Source: Blattabacterium sp. (Blaberus giganteus) (GTDB taxonomy: Bacteria > Bacteroidota > Bacteroidia > Flavobacteriales > Blattabacteriaceae). Taken from it: a stretch of 64,000 nt of DNA. This document shows positions 40,020 through 50,203 of this stretch, in pieces. The number at the start of each line of letters is the position of its first letter. The stretch's first letter is position 1. The position numbers were made by a program, and so were the translations under genes. The notes below the pieces were generated by a model. That model was given only the letters and a program-made list of their open reading frames with translations. It did no database searches and had not been told where the DNA came from. Location: assembly GCF_000262715.1 (NCBI RefSeq), contig NC_017924.1, positions 372,001 to 436,000 of the forward strand, read 5' to 3'.

Positions 40020-40741
40020 AATTTTTTATTTATAAAATCTTTATTTTCACGTTCATTTTTATTAATAGAAATACCATGTTGAATGGCTTCTGATACAAAC
40101 TTTAGAATAATATCTATAGACTTAGAGGAATCATCATTAGAAGGAATAGGATATTGAATGTCATTAGGATCTGTATTGGTATCTACCATTGCAAAAACAG
40201 GTATTTTTAATTTTTTGGCTTCAGTTAAAGCAATTTTTTCTTTATTTGGATCTACCAAAAAAATACCACCTGGTATATGATTCATATTTGAAATACTTCC
40301 TAAATTTTTATATAATTTTGCGTACAGTCGATCAATTAATATTCTTTCTTTTTTAGATAAAGTATCGAAAGTCCCATTTTTTTTCATTTTTTCTATGTTA
40401 TTCATTTTTTTAACAGACTTACGAATTGTTGTAAAATTAGTAAGCAATCCTCCTAACCATCTTTCTGTTATACAAGGCATGTTTACACTTTTTGCATAAA
40501 AAAAAACTTTTTCTTTAGCTTGAGCTTTTGTTCCTACTAATAATATTTTTTTTCCATTCGTAGCTATTTTTTTTAAACCATTACAAGCTTCCTCTAATTT
40601 TGAAATTGTTTTTGATAAATCTATAATATGAATGCCTCCTTTTTTCATAAAAATAAAAGAACGCATATTAGGGTTCCATTTTCGTGCAATATGCCCAAAA
40701 TGAACACCTGCTTTTAATAAATCTTGAGTATTGATTTTCAT
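40016..40741 (-). CDS. rpsB: 30S ribosomal protein S2
   Basis: S2 is a late-binding 30S protein near the mRNA exit. The 241-residue protein has LLKAGVHFGHIARKWNPNM, RWLGGLLTNFTTIRKSVKK and PVFAMVDTNTDPNDIQYPIP. A long coiled insertion around residues 110-145 is as expected. It lies seven bases after rpsI. Confidence 0.96.
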   Translation of the reverse strand: MKINTQDLLKAGVHFGHIARKWNPNMRSFIFMKKGGIHIIDLSKTISKLEEACNGLKKIATNGKKILLVGTKAQAKEKVFFYAKSVNMPCITERWLGGLLTNFTTIRKSVKKMNNIEKMKKNGTFDTLSKKERILIDRLYAKLYKNLGSISNMNHIPGGIFLVDPNKEKIALTEAKKLKIPVFAMVDTNTDPNDIQYPIPSNDDSSKSIDIILKFVSEAIQHGISINKNERENKDFINKKL

Positions 40742-40748
40742 TTATATT

Positions 40749-41126
40749 TTAACGTTTTGAAAATTGATACTTTTTTCTAGCTTTTTTTTGACCAAATTTT
40801 TTTCTTTCTACTTCTCTAGAATCTCTAGTTAACAATCCTTCAGATTTCAATTTTTTTCTATTTTTTTCATCAACTTGACAAAGTGCACGAGATATAGCAA
40901 GACGAATTGCTTCCGCTTGACCATTAAATCCGCCTCCAAAAACTTTTATATTTATATCAAATTGACTTAATTTTTTTATTATTTCAATGGGATACAAAAT
41001 CTTATGATGAAGATATTTTGGAAAATATTGATTCAATTCCATTGAATTAACAATTATTGATCCATTTCCTGTTTTCAAATATATACGGGCAAGAGATCTT
41101 TTTCTTCTACCTATAGTATGTATCAT
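40749..41126 (-). CDS. rpsI: 30S ribosomal protein S9
   Basis: S9 contacts P-site tRNA with its C-terminal tail. The 125-residue protein has GRRKRSLARIYLKTGNGSII, GGGFNGQAEAIRLAISRAL and ends KKARKKYQFSKR, keeping the terminal Lys-Arg. The start overlaps the rplM stop by four bases. Confidence 0.96.
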   Translation of the reverse strand: MIHTIGRRKRSLARIYLKTGNGSIIVNSMELNQYFPKYLHHKILYPIEIIKKLSQFDINIKVFGGGFNGQAEAIRLAISRALCQVDEKNRKKLKSEGLLTRDSREVERKKFGQKKARKKYQFSKR

Positions 41127-41575
41127 AATTTTTCTAATTTCAATAAAATAGGTTTTTGAGCTTTGTGTTGATGTTCAGATTTTGGATATACATGTAAATT
41201 TTTAAATATTAAACGTCCTAAACGATTTTTAGGTAACATGCCTTTAACTGATTTATATATTATATTTCTTGAATCTTTATCAAACAAATTTTTAATTGAA
41301 ATAATTTTTTTTCCACCTGGATAACCGGTATAATAAATATATTTTTTATTATTCCATTTTTTCCCAGAAAGTTTAATTTGATTTGAATTAATAACAATAA
41401 CATGATCTCCACAATTTATATGTGGTGAAAAAAAAGGTTTATGTTTCCCCATTATAATATGAGAAATTTTAGTAGACAATCTTCCCAAAATTTGATTAGC
41501 AGCATCTATTATGATCCAATATTTTACTATTGAATTTTTTTTAGCTGAATTCGTTTTTAAACTCAAATGATCCAT
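41123..41575 (-). CDS. rplM: 50S ribosomal protein L13
   Basis: L13 is an early large-subunit assembly protein. The 150-residue protein has YWIIIDAANQILGRLSTKIS, MGKHKPFFSPHINCGDHVIV and AVKGMLPKNRLGR-like SVKGMLPKNRLGR. It is the first gene of the rplM-rpsI-rpsB-tsf-gpmI-map run and is divergent from dnaK across 181 bases. Confidence 0.95.
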   Translation of the reverse strand: MDHLSLKTNSAKKNSIVKYWIIIDAANQILGRLSTKISHIIMGKHKPFFSPHINCGDHVIVINSNQIKLSGKKWNNKKYIYYTGYPGGKKIISIKNLFDKDSRNIIYKSVKGMLPKNRLGRLIFKNLHVYPKSEHQHKAQKPILLKLEKL

Positions 41576-41618
41576 ATTATTTTTTCTTTAATATAAGAAA
41601 TTTTCAAAATTTTAATTA

Positions 41619-41633
41619 ATGACTTTTTGTCAT
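41619..41633. repeat. Small hairpin-forming inverted repeat between rplM and dnaK
   Basis: ATGAC-TTTTT-GTCAT gives 5-base arms and a 5-base loop, 44 bases upstream of the rplM start. A second GTCAT copy is at 41648-41652. It could be part of a divergent regulatory region; evidence is weak. Confidence 0.3.
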
Positions 41634-41689
41634 ATTTTTTTTTTATTGTCATACTTTATCTCTCTCTTTATTTATAAAAGTTTTATTTT

Positions 41690-41704
41690 CATTATGGCAT
41701 AATG
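41690..41704. repeat. 15-base palindrome upstream of dnaK
   Basis: CATTATGGCATAATG has perfect 7-base arms around a single G and lies 52 bases upstream of the dnaK start. Its half-sites are the same two heptamers found, in reverse order, upstream of miaB. Operator-like in form; no CIRCE sequence is present. Confidence 0.4.
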
Positions 41705-41756
41705 ATTGGATAGGTCCTATTGTAATGAAACTAACACATGAAAAAAAACTAATAAA

Positions 41757-43658
41757 ATGAGTAAAATTATAGGTATAGATCTGGGAACAACAAATTCTTG
41801 CGTTTCTGTTATGGAAATCAATGATCCGGTTGTCATTCCTAATTCAGAAGGAAAAAGAACTACTCCATCTATTGTAGCTTTTGTAGAAGGAGGAGAAAGA
41901 AAAATAGGAGATCCTGCTAAAAGACAAGCGGTAACTAATCCAAAAAAAACCATTTTTTCCATAAAAAGATTTATGGGAAGAATGTACTCAGAAGTTTCTG
42001 AGGAATTAAAACATATCCCTTATAAAGTTATAAAAGGAGGAAACAACACCCCCAGAGTTGATATAGAAAAAAGACTATATGCTCCACAGGAAATATCTGC
42101 TATGATTTTACAAAAAATGAAAAAAACAGCAGAAGATTATCTTGGAGAAGAAGTAAATAGAGCTGTAATTACAGTTCCTGCTTACTTTAACGATGCACAA
42201 AGACAAGCAACTAAAGAAGCTGGAGAAATAGCAGGATTAAAAGTAGAAAGAATTATAAATGAACCTACTGCAGCAGCTTTAGCTTATGGTTTAGATAAGA
42301 ATAATCAAAATAAAAAAATAGTTGTATACGATTTAGGAGGAGGAACATTTGATGTTTCTATCCTAGAATTAGGAGATGGAGTCTTCGAAGTTTTGTCTAC
42401 TAATGGAGATACTCATCTAGGTGGAGATGATTTTGATCAAGTTATCATTAATTATTTAGCAAATGAATTTATATCTAAAGAAAGATTAGATCTTAGAAAA
42501 GATCCAATGGCTTTACAACGTTTGAAAGAAGCATCTGAAAAAGCTAAAATAGAATTATCTTCTTCAAATCAAACAGAAGTGAATCTACCTTATATTACAG
42601 CAACAGAATCAGGTCCTAAACATTTAGTTTTAACTTTAACTCGATCAAAATTTGAACAATTATCAGAAAAATTAATACAACGTTCTATAAATCCTTGCTC
42701 TAAAGCATTAAAAGATGCAAATTTAACAACTAAAGATATAGATGAGGTCATTTTGGTAGGAGGATCTACTCGTATACCAAAAGTGCAAGAAGAGGTAGAA
42801 AAATTCTTTGATAAAAAACCATCTAAAGGAGTTAATCCTGATGAAGTTGTAGCTATTGGAGCCGCTATACAAGGAGGAGTATTAACGGGCGATGTACAAA
42901 ATGTATTGTTATTAGATGTTACTCCTTTGTCTTTAGGAATTGAAACTTTAGGTGGAGTTTTCACTAAACTTATTGAATCTAATACTACAATCCCTACTAA
43001 AAAATCAGAAATTTTTTCTACAGCGTCTGATAATCAATCAGCAGTAACTATACGTGTAGGACAAGGAGAAAGACCTATGTTCAATGATAATAAGGAAATA
43101 GGTAGATTTGATTTAGTAGATATTCCTCCAGCACCTAGAGGAATTCCTCAAATTGAGGTAACTTTTGACATAGATGCTAATGGAATACTTCATGTTTCTG
43201 CAAAAAATAAAGGAACAGGAAAAGAACAATCTATCCGTATAGAAACTTCTTCTGGTTTGAACCAAGAAGAAATAGAGAAAATGAAAAAGGAAGCAAAAGA
43301 AAATGCCCAAAAAGATGATAAAATAAAAGAAGAAATCGAAAAATTAAATGCGGCAGATAATCAAATATTTCAGTCTGAAAAACAATTAAAAGATTATGGG
43401 AACAAATTATCTGAAAATAACAAAAAAAATATAGAAGATACTTTAGAAAAATTAAAAATAGCTCATTCCAAAAAAGATTTTACCTCTATAGACGATTCCA
43501 TGAAAAAATTAAACGAAGCTTGGACCAATGCATCTCAAGATATTTATAACACAAAAAACACAAATAAAAACAATCAATCAAACCAAAAAGAAGATGAAGA
43601 AAAAAGTAGCAAAGGAAATGAAAATGTACAAGATGTCGATTATGAAGAAGTAAAATAA
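41757..43658 (+). CDS. dnaK: Molecular chaperone DnaK (Hsp70)
   Basis: DnaK binds unfolded polypeptides in an ATP cycle driven by DnaJ and GrpE. The 633-residue protein has the ATPase domain with [13 protein letters not shown] (5-17), [14 protein letters not shown] and [12 protein letters not shown]. The substrate-binding domain carries [18 protein letters not shown] and [20 protein letters not shown]. The C-terminus is Asn/Lys/Glu-rich and ends DVDYEEVK, close to the EEVD-like family end. dnaJ and grpE are not adjacent. It converges on psd with a 24-base gap. Confidence 0.97.
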   Translation: MSKIIGIDLGTTNSCVSVMEINDPVVIPNSEGKRTTPSIVAFVEGGERKIGDPAKRQAVTNPKKTIFSIKRFMGRMYSEVSEELKHIPYKVIKGGNNTPRVDIEKRLYAPQEISAMILQKMKKTAEDYLGEEVNRAVITVPAYFNDAQRQATKEAGEIAGLKVERIINEPTAAALAYGLDKNNQNKKIVVYDLGGGTFDVSILELGDGVFEVLSTNGDTHLGGDDFDQVIINYLANEFISKERLDLRKDPMALQRLKEASEKAKIELSSSNQTEVNLPYITATESGPKHLVLTLTRSKFEQLSEKLIQRSINPCSKALKDANLTTKDIDEVILVGGSTRIPKVQEEVEKFFDKKPSKGVNPDEVVAIGAAIQGGVLTGDVQNVLLLDVTPLSLGIETLGGVFTKLIESNTTIPTKKSEIFSTASDNQSAVTIRVGQGERPMFNDNKEIGRFDLVDIPPAPRGIPQIEVTFDIDANGILHVSAKNKGTGKEQSIRIETSSGLNQEEIEKMKKEAKENAQKDDKIKEEIEKLNAADNQIFQSEKQLKDYGNKLSENNKKNIEDTLEKLKIAHSKKDFTSIDDSMKKLNEAWTNASQDIYNTKNTNKNNQSNQKEDEEKSSKGNENVQDVDYEEVK

Positions 43659-43682
43659 AATAATAAAATAAAGGGAGTCTAT

Positions 43683-44348
43683 TTATGATGGAATTATGGA
43701 AATTTTAGTTTTTCCTCCAATAACTTTTTCTCCCTTTTTCACAAAAATTATAGAATTTAATGGTAAAAAAACATCAACTCTAGATCCAAATTTAATAAAT
43801 CCAAATTCATTTCCTTTTTTTACTATGGAATTCTTTTTTGCATAAAGAATAATACGTCTAGCTAAAAAACCAGCTATTTGTCGAAATAATATCTTATTTC
43901 CTTTATTTGTTTCTACCACTATTGTTGTATGCTCATTATGTAACGAAGATTTAGGAAGCCAAGCTATCATATATTTACCAGGGTGGTATTTTACATAAAT
44001 AACTTTACCGGAAACAGGATATCTATTAACATGAACATTAAAAGGAGACATAAAAATGGAAATGCATATGTGTTTTTTTTTCAAAAATTCATTCTCAAAA
44101 ATTTGTTGTACATCCATAATTTTTCCATCAACAGGAGAGATGATTATTTCTTTATTTTTTTCATGAATATCATAAAAATTCCTTTTTGGATTTCTAAAAA
44201 AGAAAATTAAAAAAATATAGAATACAATAAGAAAAATTGATACAAAAATACAAATTAATCTAGATAATAATAAAAAAGAAAAAATGGCTAATAATAATAC
44301 TATTACTAATGTATATACTAAAAATGGAATTCCTTCTTTATGAATCAT
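43683..44348 (-). CDS. psd: Phosphatidylserine decarboxylase proenzyme
   Basis: Psd decarboxylates phosphatidylserine to phosphatidylethanolamine. The 221-residue short form is typical of Bacteroidetes. Two N-terminal hydrophobic helices (about 8-48) anchor it to the inner membrane. The self-cleavage site is FGSRVDVFLP, where Ser189 becomes the pyruvoyl group, and the catalytic MSPFNVHVNRYPVSG segment is present. It is the last gene of the rsfS-ftsH-cdsA-psd run, 51 bases after cdsA. Confidence 0.92.
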   Translation of the reverse strand: MIHKEGIPFLVYTLVIVLLLAIFSFLLLSRLICIFVSIFLIVFYIFLIFFFRNPKRNFYDIHEKNKEIIISPVDGKIMDVQQIFENEFLKKKHICISIFMSPFNVHVNRYPVSGKVIYVKYHPGKYMIAWLPKSSLHNEHTTIVVETNKGNKILFRQIAGFLARRIILYAKKNSIVKKGNEFGFIKFGSRVDVFLPLNSIIFVKKGEKVIGGKTKISIIPS

Positions 44349-44399
44349 GATTATAAAATTTTATAAATAAATCATAAAAATTTTTATAATTTTATAATT

Positions 44400-45236
44400 T
44401 TATTTAAAAACATAAACAAGACTAACTACTACAGTAGCTATAATAGGAATCACAAAAATAAAACTATCTAATCTATCTAAAAAACCACCATGTCCGGGAA
44501 ACCAGGTTCCTGAATTTTTAACGTTACAAGATCTTTTAATAGTAGATTCAACAAGATCTCCAATAGTAGAAAAAATTGGAACTGTGAAAGATAAAATTAA
44601 CCAATATTTTTTTTTCCATATTTTGTATAAAAGAAATCCTAATACAATACAAAAAAATAAACCACCAACAACTCCCTCCATTGATTTTTTAGGAGAAATA
44701 GATGTAGCTATTTTCCTTTTTCCCCATTTTTTTCCTATTAAATAGGATAAAGAATCATTTGTCCATATTAAAATAAATGTACCTAAAATTAATTGTTTTC
44801 CATGACAAACAATAGCATATATATAAGATGCTAAATAAAATGGCATAATAACGTATACCAATCCAAAAATTAAATGACTCACTTCTACAATTTTCTCTTT
44901 GTTAGAAGATTTTTTAGAAAATAATTGAATAACGAGAAAAATTATAGAATAAGGAATAAAACAAATAATATATGAAATTAATCCCTTTTCTTTTTCTGCT
45001 ATAAAAAGATCCATAAAAATAGAAAGCAAAAAAAACAAAAAAGTTACTTTAATTAAAGTTGTATTCGTTCTTAATATTAATAAAAATTCAAAAAAACAAA
45101 AAAAAGATAATATCATCATTACAATTCTAAAAGTTTTTTCCCCTCTATCAATGGAAAATAGAATTGAAATAACATAAATAAAACCGGTAAAAAATCTTAT
45201 CAAAAAGTCTAAATACTTCTTTTTTTTATCATTCAT
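44400..45236 (-). CDS. cdsA: Phosphatidate cytidylyltransferase
   Basis: CdsA makes CDP-diacylglycerol from phosphatidate and CTP, the branch point of phospholipid synthesis. The 278-residue polytopic protein has about eight helices. It keeps the CDS signature near the C-terminus: SISPKKSMEGVVGG, then STIGDLVESTIKRSCNVKNS and the Asp of PGHGGFLDRLDS. It is 12 bases downstream of ftsH and feeds Psd through phosphatidylserine synthase, which is not in the window. Confidence 0.92.
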   Translation of the reverse strand: MNDKKKKYLDFLIRFFTGFIYVISILFSIDRGEKTFRIVMMILSFFCFFEFLLILRTNTTLIKVTFLFFLLSIFMDLFIAEKEKGLISYIICFIPYSIIFLVIQLFSKKSSNKEKIVEVSHLIFGLVYVIMPFYLASYIYAIVCHGKQLILGTFILIWTNDSLSYLIGKKWGKRKIATSISPKKSMEGVVGGLFFCIVLGFLLYKIWKKKYWLILSFTVPIFSTIGDLVESTIKRSCNVKNSGTWFPGHGGFLDRLDSFIFVIPIIATVVVSLVYVFK

Positions 45237-45248
45237 TATTCAATTAAG

Positions 45249-47186
45249 TCAAGGAGAAGATATATTACTAACAGAACCCAACATATCACCAATTTCATCA
45301 GGATAAGGTCTTTCTCCAAATATTTTTTTCAAATCTTCTCTAAATATAACCTCTTTTTCCAATAACTCATTAGCCAACATAGATAATTTTTTCTCATTGT
45401 TTTTTAATATATTTTTAGCTCTTTGATATTGTTCTGTTATAATTTTAGATATTTCTTCATCTATGATTTGAGCCGTTTTTTCACTATAAGGTTTAGAAAA
45501 AGACAATTCATTTTGTCCTGTAGAATCATAGTAAGAAACATTTCCAATTTTTTCATTTAATCCAAAAATAGCGACCATAGATTGAGCTTGTTTAGTGACT
45601 CTTTCTAAATCATTTAAAGCTCCAGTAGAAATACTACTAAAAATAATTTCTTCTGCTGATCTTCCAGCTAATAATGCACATATTTCATCTTTCATTTGTT
45701 CCGGAGTGGTCAATTGTCTTTCCTCTGGTAGATACCACGCTGATCCTAAAGATCTCCCTCTTGGAACAATGGTGACTTTTACTAAAGGAGAAGCATGTTC
45801 CAGTAACCAACTTATTGTGGCATGTCCAGCTTCATGATAAGCAATTCGTTTTTTTTCATTTGGTTTTATGATTTTATTCTTTTTTTCTAAACCTCCAATA
45901 ATGCGATCTATTGCATCAATAAAATCTTGATTTTCTACCTTGGATCTATTTTTCCTTGCAGCAATAAGCGCTGATTCATTACAAACATTAGCGATATCAG
46001 CTCCACTAAATCCTGGAGTTTGTCTCGATAAAAAATCAATATCTACGTTATTAGATAATACCAATCTTTTAATATGTACACGAAATATCTCTTTTCTTTC
46101 ATTTAATTCAGGTGGATCAACTAATATAGTTCTATCAAAACGACCAGGGCGAAGTAAAGCTTTATCTAAAATATCGGATCGATTTGTAGCAGCTAATACA
46201 ATTACATTAGTGTGAGTCCCAAATCCATCCATTTCTGTTAAAAGTTGATTTAAAGTGTTTTCTCTTTCATCATTTGATCCAGCTATACTACTTTTTCCAC
46301 GAGCTCTTCCTATAGCATCTATTTCATCAATAAATATTATACATGGAGATTTTTCCTTAGCTTTTTCAAATAAATCTCTTACTCTAGATGCTCCTACACC
46401 TACAAACATTTCCACAAAATCCGATCCTGATAAAGAAAAAAATGGAACCTTTGCTTCCCCTGCTACCGCTTTTGCTAATAAAGTTTTTCCTGTTCCTGGG
46501 GGTCCTATTAACAAAGCTCCTTTAGGTATTTTTCCTCCAAGTTTAGTATATTTTTGAGGACTTTTTAAAAATTCCACTATTTCTTGAACTTCTTCTTTAG
46601 CTCCTTCTAGCCCAGCGACATCTTTAAATGTTATTTTTACATTATCATTTTCATCGAATAATCTAGCTCTAGATTTTCCTATGTTAAATATTTGACCTCC
46701 AGGACCTCCACTTGTAGTGCCTATTCTTCTAAATAAAAATATCCAAAAAATAATTAATAATATAAAAAATATACCATAATCAAAGAAAAATTTAGTAATG
46801 GTATATTCTTGTTGATTTTTAAAATCAATAATAGTATTTAAATTATACTTATTTTTATACTCTTCAAATTTTTTTTGAAAAAATTGTAAATCTCCTATTT
46901 CAAATTCATATTGCAATGGCTGTGTGATGAGCCTTTTTTCTTCATTATTTTGATTATTATTAAATGGTAAAAATTGTTTTTTTAGATAAACATATACTAT
47001 TTCTCTGTGTTTTACTATAATTTTTTGCACTTCTCCTTTTGACAGAATATCAAAAAAAGTATCCTGATCTATTTTTCTGGGATTAGAAAAAGAAGATTTA
47101 AAAAAAAATATCCCCAAAAATATGGCAAATATAACTGCATATACCCAAAAAAAGTTGTTTTTACTTTTTATTTTTTTATCTATCAT
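45249..47186 (-). CDS. ftsH: ATP-dependent zinc metalloprotease FtsH
   Basis: FtsH is a membrane-anchored AAA+ protease for membrane-protein quality control. The 645-residue protein has two helices (about 12-29 and 132-152) flanking a periplasmic domain. Walker A is GPPGTGKT at 228-235, Walker B is [12 protein letters not shown], the pore loop is [17 protein letters not shown], and the second region of homology is [20 protein letters not shown]. The zinc site is H451-E-A-G-H455. All elements look active. It lies 38 bases after rsfS. Confidence 0.97.
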   Translation of the reverse strand: MIDKKIKSKNNFFWVYAVIFAIFLGIFFFKSSFSNPRKIDQDTFFDILSKGEVQKIIVKHREIVYVYLKKQFLPFNNNQNNEEKRLITQPLQYEFEIGDLQFFQKKFEEYKNKYNLNTIIDFKNQQEYTITKFFFDYGIFFILLIIFWIFLFRRIGTTSGGPGGQIFNIGKSRARLFDENDNVKITFKDVAGLEGAKEEVQEIVEFLKSPQKYTKLGGKIPKGALLIGPPGTGKTLLAKAVAGEAKVPFFSLSGSDFVEMFVGVGASRVRDLFEKAKEKSPCIIFIDEIDAIGRARGKSSIAGSNDERENTLNQLLTEMDGFGTHTNVIVLAATNRSDILDKALLRPGRFDRTILVDPPELNERKEIFRVHIKRLVLSNNVDIDFLSRQTPGFSGADIANVCNESALIAARKNRSKVENQDFIDAIDRIIGGLEKKNKIIKPNEKKRIAYHEAGHATISWLLEHASPLVKVTIVPRGRSLGSAWYLPEERQLTTPEQMKDEICALLAGRSAEEIIFSSISTGALNDLERVTKQAQSMVAIFGLNEKIGNVSYYDSTGQNELSFSKPYSEKTAQIIDEEISKIITEQYQRAKNILKNNEKKLSMLANELLEKEVIFREDLKKIFGERPYPDEIGDMLGSVSNISSP

Positions 47187-47224
47187 ATAGGTTTCTTCAT
47201 TAACTTGATTTTAAAAATAAAATC

Positions 47225-47554
47225 TTAGTTATATTTAGTATTGTGATTCCAAAGATTTTCTATATCATAATGTAATCTTAATTTTTTTTTAAAAATATGA
47301 ACAACGATAGAAACATAATCAACTAAAATCCATTCTTTATTTCTCAATCCTTCTATATGCCATGGTTTTTTCTGTAATTTTTCAATTGTTGTTCTCTCTA
47401 TAGATTGAGAAATAGCATGTACTTGATTATGAGAATCTCCATTACAAATCACAAAATAATCACAAATAAAATTTTCCCTATCTTTTAAATTTATAATAGA
47501 TATATCTTTTCCTTTAACCATTTGAATTCCTTCTATGATTTTATATAGTAGCAA
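47225..47554 (-). CDS. rsfS: Ribosome silencing factor RsfS
   Basis: RsfS binds L14 and blocks subunit joining when nutrients are short. The 109-residue protein has the family core KIIEGIQMVKGKDISIINLK, CDYFVICNGDSHNQVHAIS and the highly conserved WHIEGLRNKEWILVDYVSIV with VHIF following. The N-terminus is a few residues shorter than in relatives. It heads the ftsH-cdsA-psd run and is divergent from birA. Confidence 0.92.
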   Translation of the reverse strand: MLLYKIIEGIQMVKGKDISIINLKDRENFICDYFVICNGDSHNQVHAISQSIERTTIEKLQKKPWHIEGLRNKEWILVDYVSIVVHIFKKKLRLHYDIENLWNHNTKYN

Positions 47555-47657
47555 AACAAAAATTATTTAAATAAATAAGCATTTATTAAATTTATTTTAA
47601 AAAAACAAAAATAAGGTTTTCGCTTTAAAGAAGTTATATTTTCCAATATAAAACATT

Positions 47658-48422
47658 ATGAAAAAATTTATTTGGCCTATAAATCTAATTATATTAAAAA
47701 AAATAGACTCTACGAATCAATATGCTAAAAAATATATTTACGAAAAATATAATTGGGTAATTATTTGGACAATGAATCAAACCAAAGGAATAGGTATGAA
47801 CAAAAATTCATGGTATACAGAAAAAAAAAAGAATTTGACTTTTAGCATAGTGTTAAAACCTATTATAACTTTATATATAAAAAAAATATACATCATAAAT
47901 ATTGTTATAAGTAATGCTGTACATAAAATTTTATCTAAATATTATAATAAAAAAAATAAAGAAAAAATTTGGATTAAATGGCCAAACGATATTGTTATTA
48001 ACAATAAAAAAGTAGGTGGAATCTTAATAGAAAATAGCGTTTTTTCAAAAAAAATTCATACTATTATTATTGGGATAGGTTTAAATATTAATCAAACACA
48101 ATTCAAAAAAGAATGGAATGCTTCTTCTATAAAAGAGATCTTCAATCTGAATCTTGATTTAGATTATATTTTTTATAATATTATATATTTTATTCAAAAA
48201 GAATATCTTTTTTTTATAATTCACGGAGAACAATTTATACGCAAATATTATATCAATCATTTATATTTAAAAGATCAAGTTTCTATTTTTTATATTTATA
48301 AAACAAATAATTATATTTTGGGGATAATACGATCTATAAGCAATCAAGGATTTTTAGTTATTGAATCAAATGAAAAATTCTATTTTTTTTCTCATAAGGA
48401 AATAAAATTTGTTATTACGTAA
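47658..48422 (+). CDS. birA: Biotin-[acetyl-CoA-carboxylase] ligase with a degenerate GRG motif
   Basis: BirA activates biotin to biotinyl-AMP and transfers it to the carboxyl-carrier protein. The 254-residue protein lacks the N-terminal DNA-binding domain, so it is not a repressor. DSTNQYAKKYI, KWPNDIVINNKKVGGILIEN (Lys107-Asp111; acceptor-site Lys118) and IGIGLNINQ are intact. The usual GRGxxG biotin-binding loop is KGIGMNKNSW at 43-52: the first Arg is Ile, and the last Gly is Lys. A 6-base inverted repeat follows the stop. Confidence 0.9.
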   Translation: MKKFIWPINLIILKKIDSTNQYAKKYIYEKYNWVIIWTMNQTKGIGMNKNSWYTEKKKNLTFSIVLKPIITLYIKKIYIINIVISNAVHKILSKYYNKKNKEKIWIKWPNDIVINNKKVGGILIENSVFSKKIHTIIIGIGLNINQTQFKKEWNASSIKEIFNLNLDLDYIFYNIIYFIQKEYLFFIIHGEQFIRKYYINHLYLKDQVSIFYIYKTNNYILGIIRSISNQGFLVIESNEKFYFFSHKEIKFVIT

Positions 48423-48456
48423 AGTAGAGCATATTTAATACTTTTTTTTGTCTACT
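48423..48456. terminator. Possible shared terminator between birA and yidC
   Basis: AGTAGA (48423-48428) pairs with TCTACT (48451-48456) around a 22-base loop that contains a T-run, in the spacer between two convergent genes. The stem is short, so this is tentative. Confidence 0.3.
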
Positions 48457-48484
48457 ATTTCTTTATATCCAATGTAATTTTGTC

Positions 48485-50203
48485 TTACAATTTTCTTTTC
48501 TTTATAATAATTTTTTTTTCATCTAACATTAATTCTTTAATGAAAAAGAAAAATCCAATATTAATTATATTAGATGTAAAATAATATAAAGACAAAGCAG
48601 ATGCATAACTATTTATAAACAAAAGCATAACAATAGGCATTAAATATAACAAAAAATTCATATTAGGAATAGAAGGATCACTTTCTTTTTGATGAAAATC
48701 TTTTCTTCCATCATTGCTAAATTTTGTATAAACTAACAATGCTAAAGAATATAACAATGTGAGTAAACTCACATGATTTCCATAAAAAGGAATGAAAAAA
48801 GGTAACTTTAAAATTGAATCATATGAAGTAAGGTCTTCTACCCAAAAAAAAGATTTTCCTCTTAAATTAATTAGAGTAGGAAAAAATTTAAATAAAGAAT
48901 AAAAAATAGGAATCTGAAATAATGTGGAAATACATCCAGACATTGGATTTATACCAACATTATGATATAATTCCATTATGGCTCTTTGTCTTTTGAAAAC
49001 GTTTTCTCTATACTTATGATTTAATTTCTCTATCTCTGGACGAATCAATTTCATCATGGCACTTAACTTATATTGTTTATAGGTAATTGGATACAATATA
49101 AGTTTTACAACTACAGTCATCAAAATAATAATAACACCATAATTTAAATTTGTTTTCTCCAAAAATTGAAAAACTATTAAAAAAAAATATTTATTAATCC
49201 ATTTAAGAAAACCCCATCCAAATGGAATAATATTTTCAAATCCATTTTGATATTTTTTTAACAAATTCAAATCTAAAGGACCAAAATAAAAACGAAAAGA
49301 AAAATGAAATTCATCATTTTTTACCGTATTTATAAATGTTCGAAATTGAATTTTTTTTAAAAAAGATCCTGAATAAAAATTTTCAGATCTAACAAAAACA
49401 TTTTTCAACATTTTTTCCGGAATAAATATAAAAGAAAAAAATTGTTGTTTATGAGCAATCCAATTTGCTCCATATATATTTTTATCTTCTGTTTTTTTTT
49501 CAGACAAATATTTTACAGAAGAGAAATTATTTGGATTATCAGAAATAGAATAATATACTTGAGTATAAGAATTCTCCCAATCTCTATCCTTTTCTAAGGA
49601 TAAAATTTTATGTTCTAAATTGAAATAAGATCCTTTTCTAATAAAATGAGAAAGATTTTTAGTCTGTATAGAAAAACCAATGTCATATTGATTTTTTTCT
49701 CCTATTGTATATTTGTAATCTAAGAATCCTTTTCCATAAGGATTTTTAGCTCTCATAATAAGAGTTTTAATTCTTGATGCTTTATCTTTTTCTAATAAAA
49801 AGGGTTTAAAATATAAAGTATTTGTATCAATATTTAATCCTTCTTTATTAAAAAAAGATAATTTGTATAAAAAACTAGAATTTTTTATTAAATAAAGAAG
49901 TTTAGCATGATATGCTAATAAAGAATCATATGCTTTATATTTTTTTAAAAGAACTTCATGGATTCCTCCCCCTAAACTAGATATTTTTAGTTTCAAAACA
50001 TTATTTTCTAAGAAAAAAAAATCATTTTTTTTTCTTTTATCCGTAATAAAAATTTCTTTTTTTGAAAAATTTTTTTGACGATTAAAATTTTGTTTTTTGA
50101 AACTGCTGTTATTATCATTATTGATATAAGTAAAAATTATTAAAACAAACGATATAAGAATTAATCCTATTATAGAACTGTAATCTAAATTTTTATCCTT
50201 CAT
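48485..50203 (-). CDS. yidC: Membrane protein insertase YidC
   Basis: YidC inserts and folds inner-membrane proteins, alone or with SecYEG. The 572-residue protein has an N-terminal helix, a large periplasmic domain (about 60-330) and the conserved five-helix core with NYGVIIILMTVVVKLILYPI, KHKYRENVFKRQRAIMELY-like (LNHKYRENVFKRQRAIMELY) cytosolic loop and GCISTLFQIPIFYSLFKFF. The Arg in the groove is retained (KLILYP region). It overlaps pyrG by 11 bases and ends facing birA. Confidence 0.93.
   Translation of the reverse strand: MKDKNLDYSSIIGLILISFVLIIFTYINNDNNSSFKKQNFNRQKNFSKKEIFITDKRKKNDFFFLENNVLKLKISSLGGGIHEVLLKKYKAYDSLLAYHAKLLYLIKNSSFLYKLSFFNKEGLNIDTNTLYFKPFLLEKDKASRIKTLIMRAKNPYGKGFLDYKYTIGEKNQYDIGFSIQTKNLSHFIRKGSYFNLEHKILSLEKDRDWENSYTQVYYSISDNPNNFSSVKYLSEKKTEDKNIYGANWIAHKQQFFSFIFIPEKMLKNVFVRSENFYSGSFLKKIQFRTFINTVKNDEFHFSFRFYFGPLDLNLLKKYQNGFENIIPFGWGFLKWINKYFFLIVFQFLEKTNLNYGVIIILMTVVVKLILYPITYKQYKLSAMMKLIRPEIEKLNHKYRENVFKRQRAIMELYHNVGINPMSGCISTLFQIPIFYSLFKFFPTLINLRGKSFFWVEDLTSYDSILKLPFFIPFYGNHVSLLTLLYSLALLVYTKFSNDGRKDFHQKESDPSIPNMNFLLYLMPIVMLLFINSYASALSLYYFTSNIINIGFFFFIKELMLDEKKIIIKKRKL

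Noticed and set aside
41717..41962. 81-residue minus-strand frame over the dnaK start
   Set aside because: It overlaps the dnaK 5' end antisense and resembles nothing; shadow ORF.
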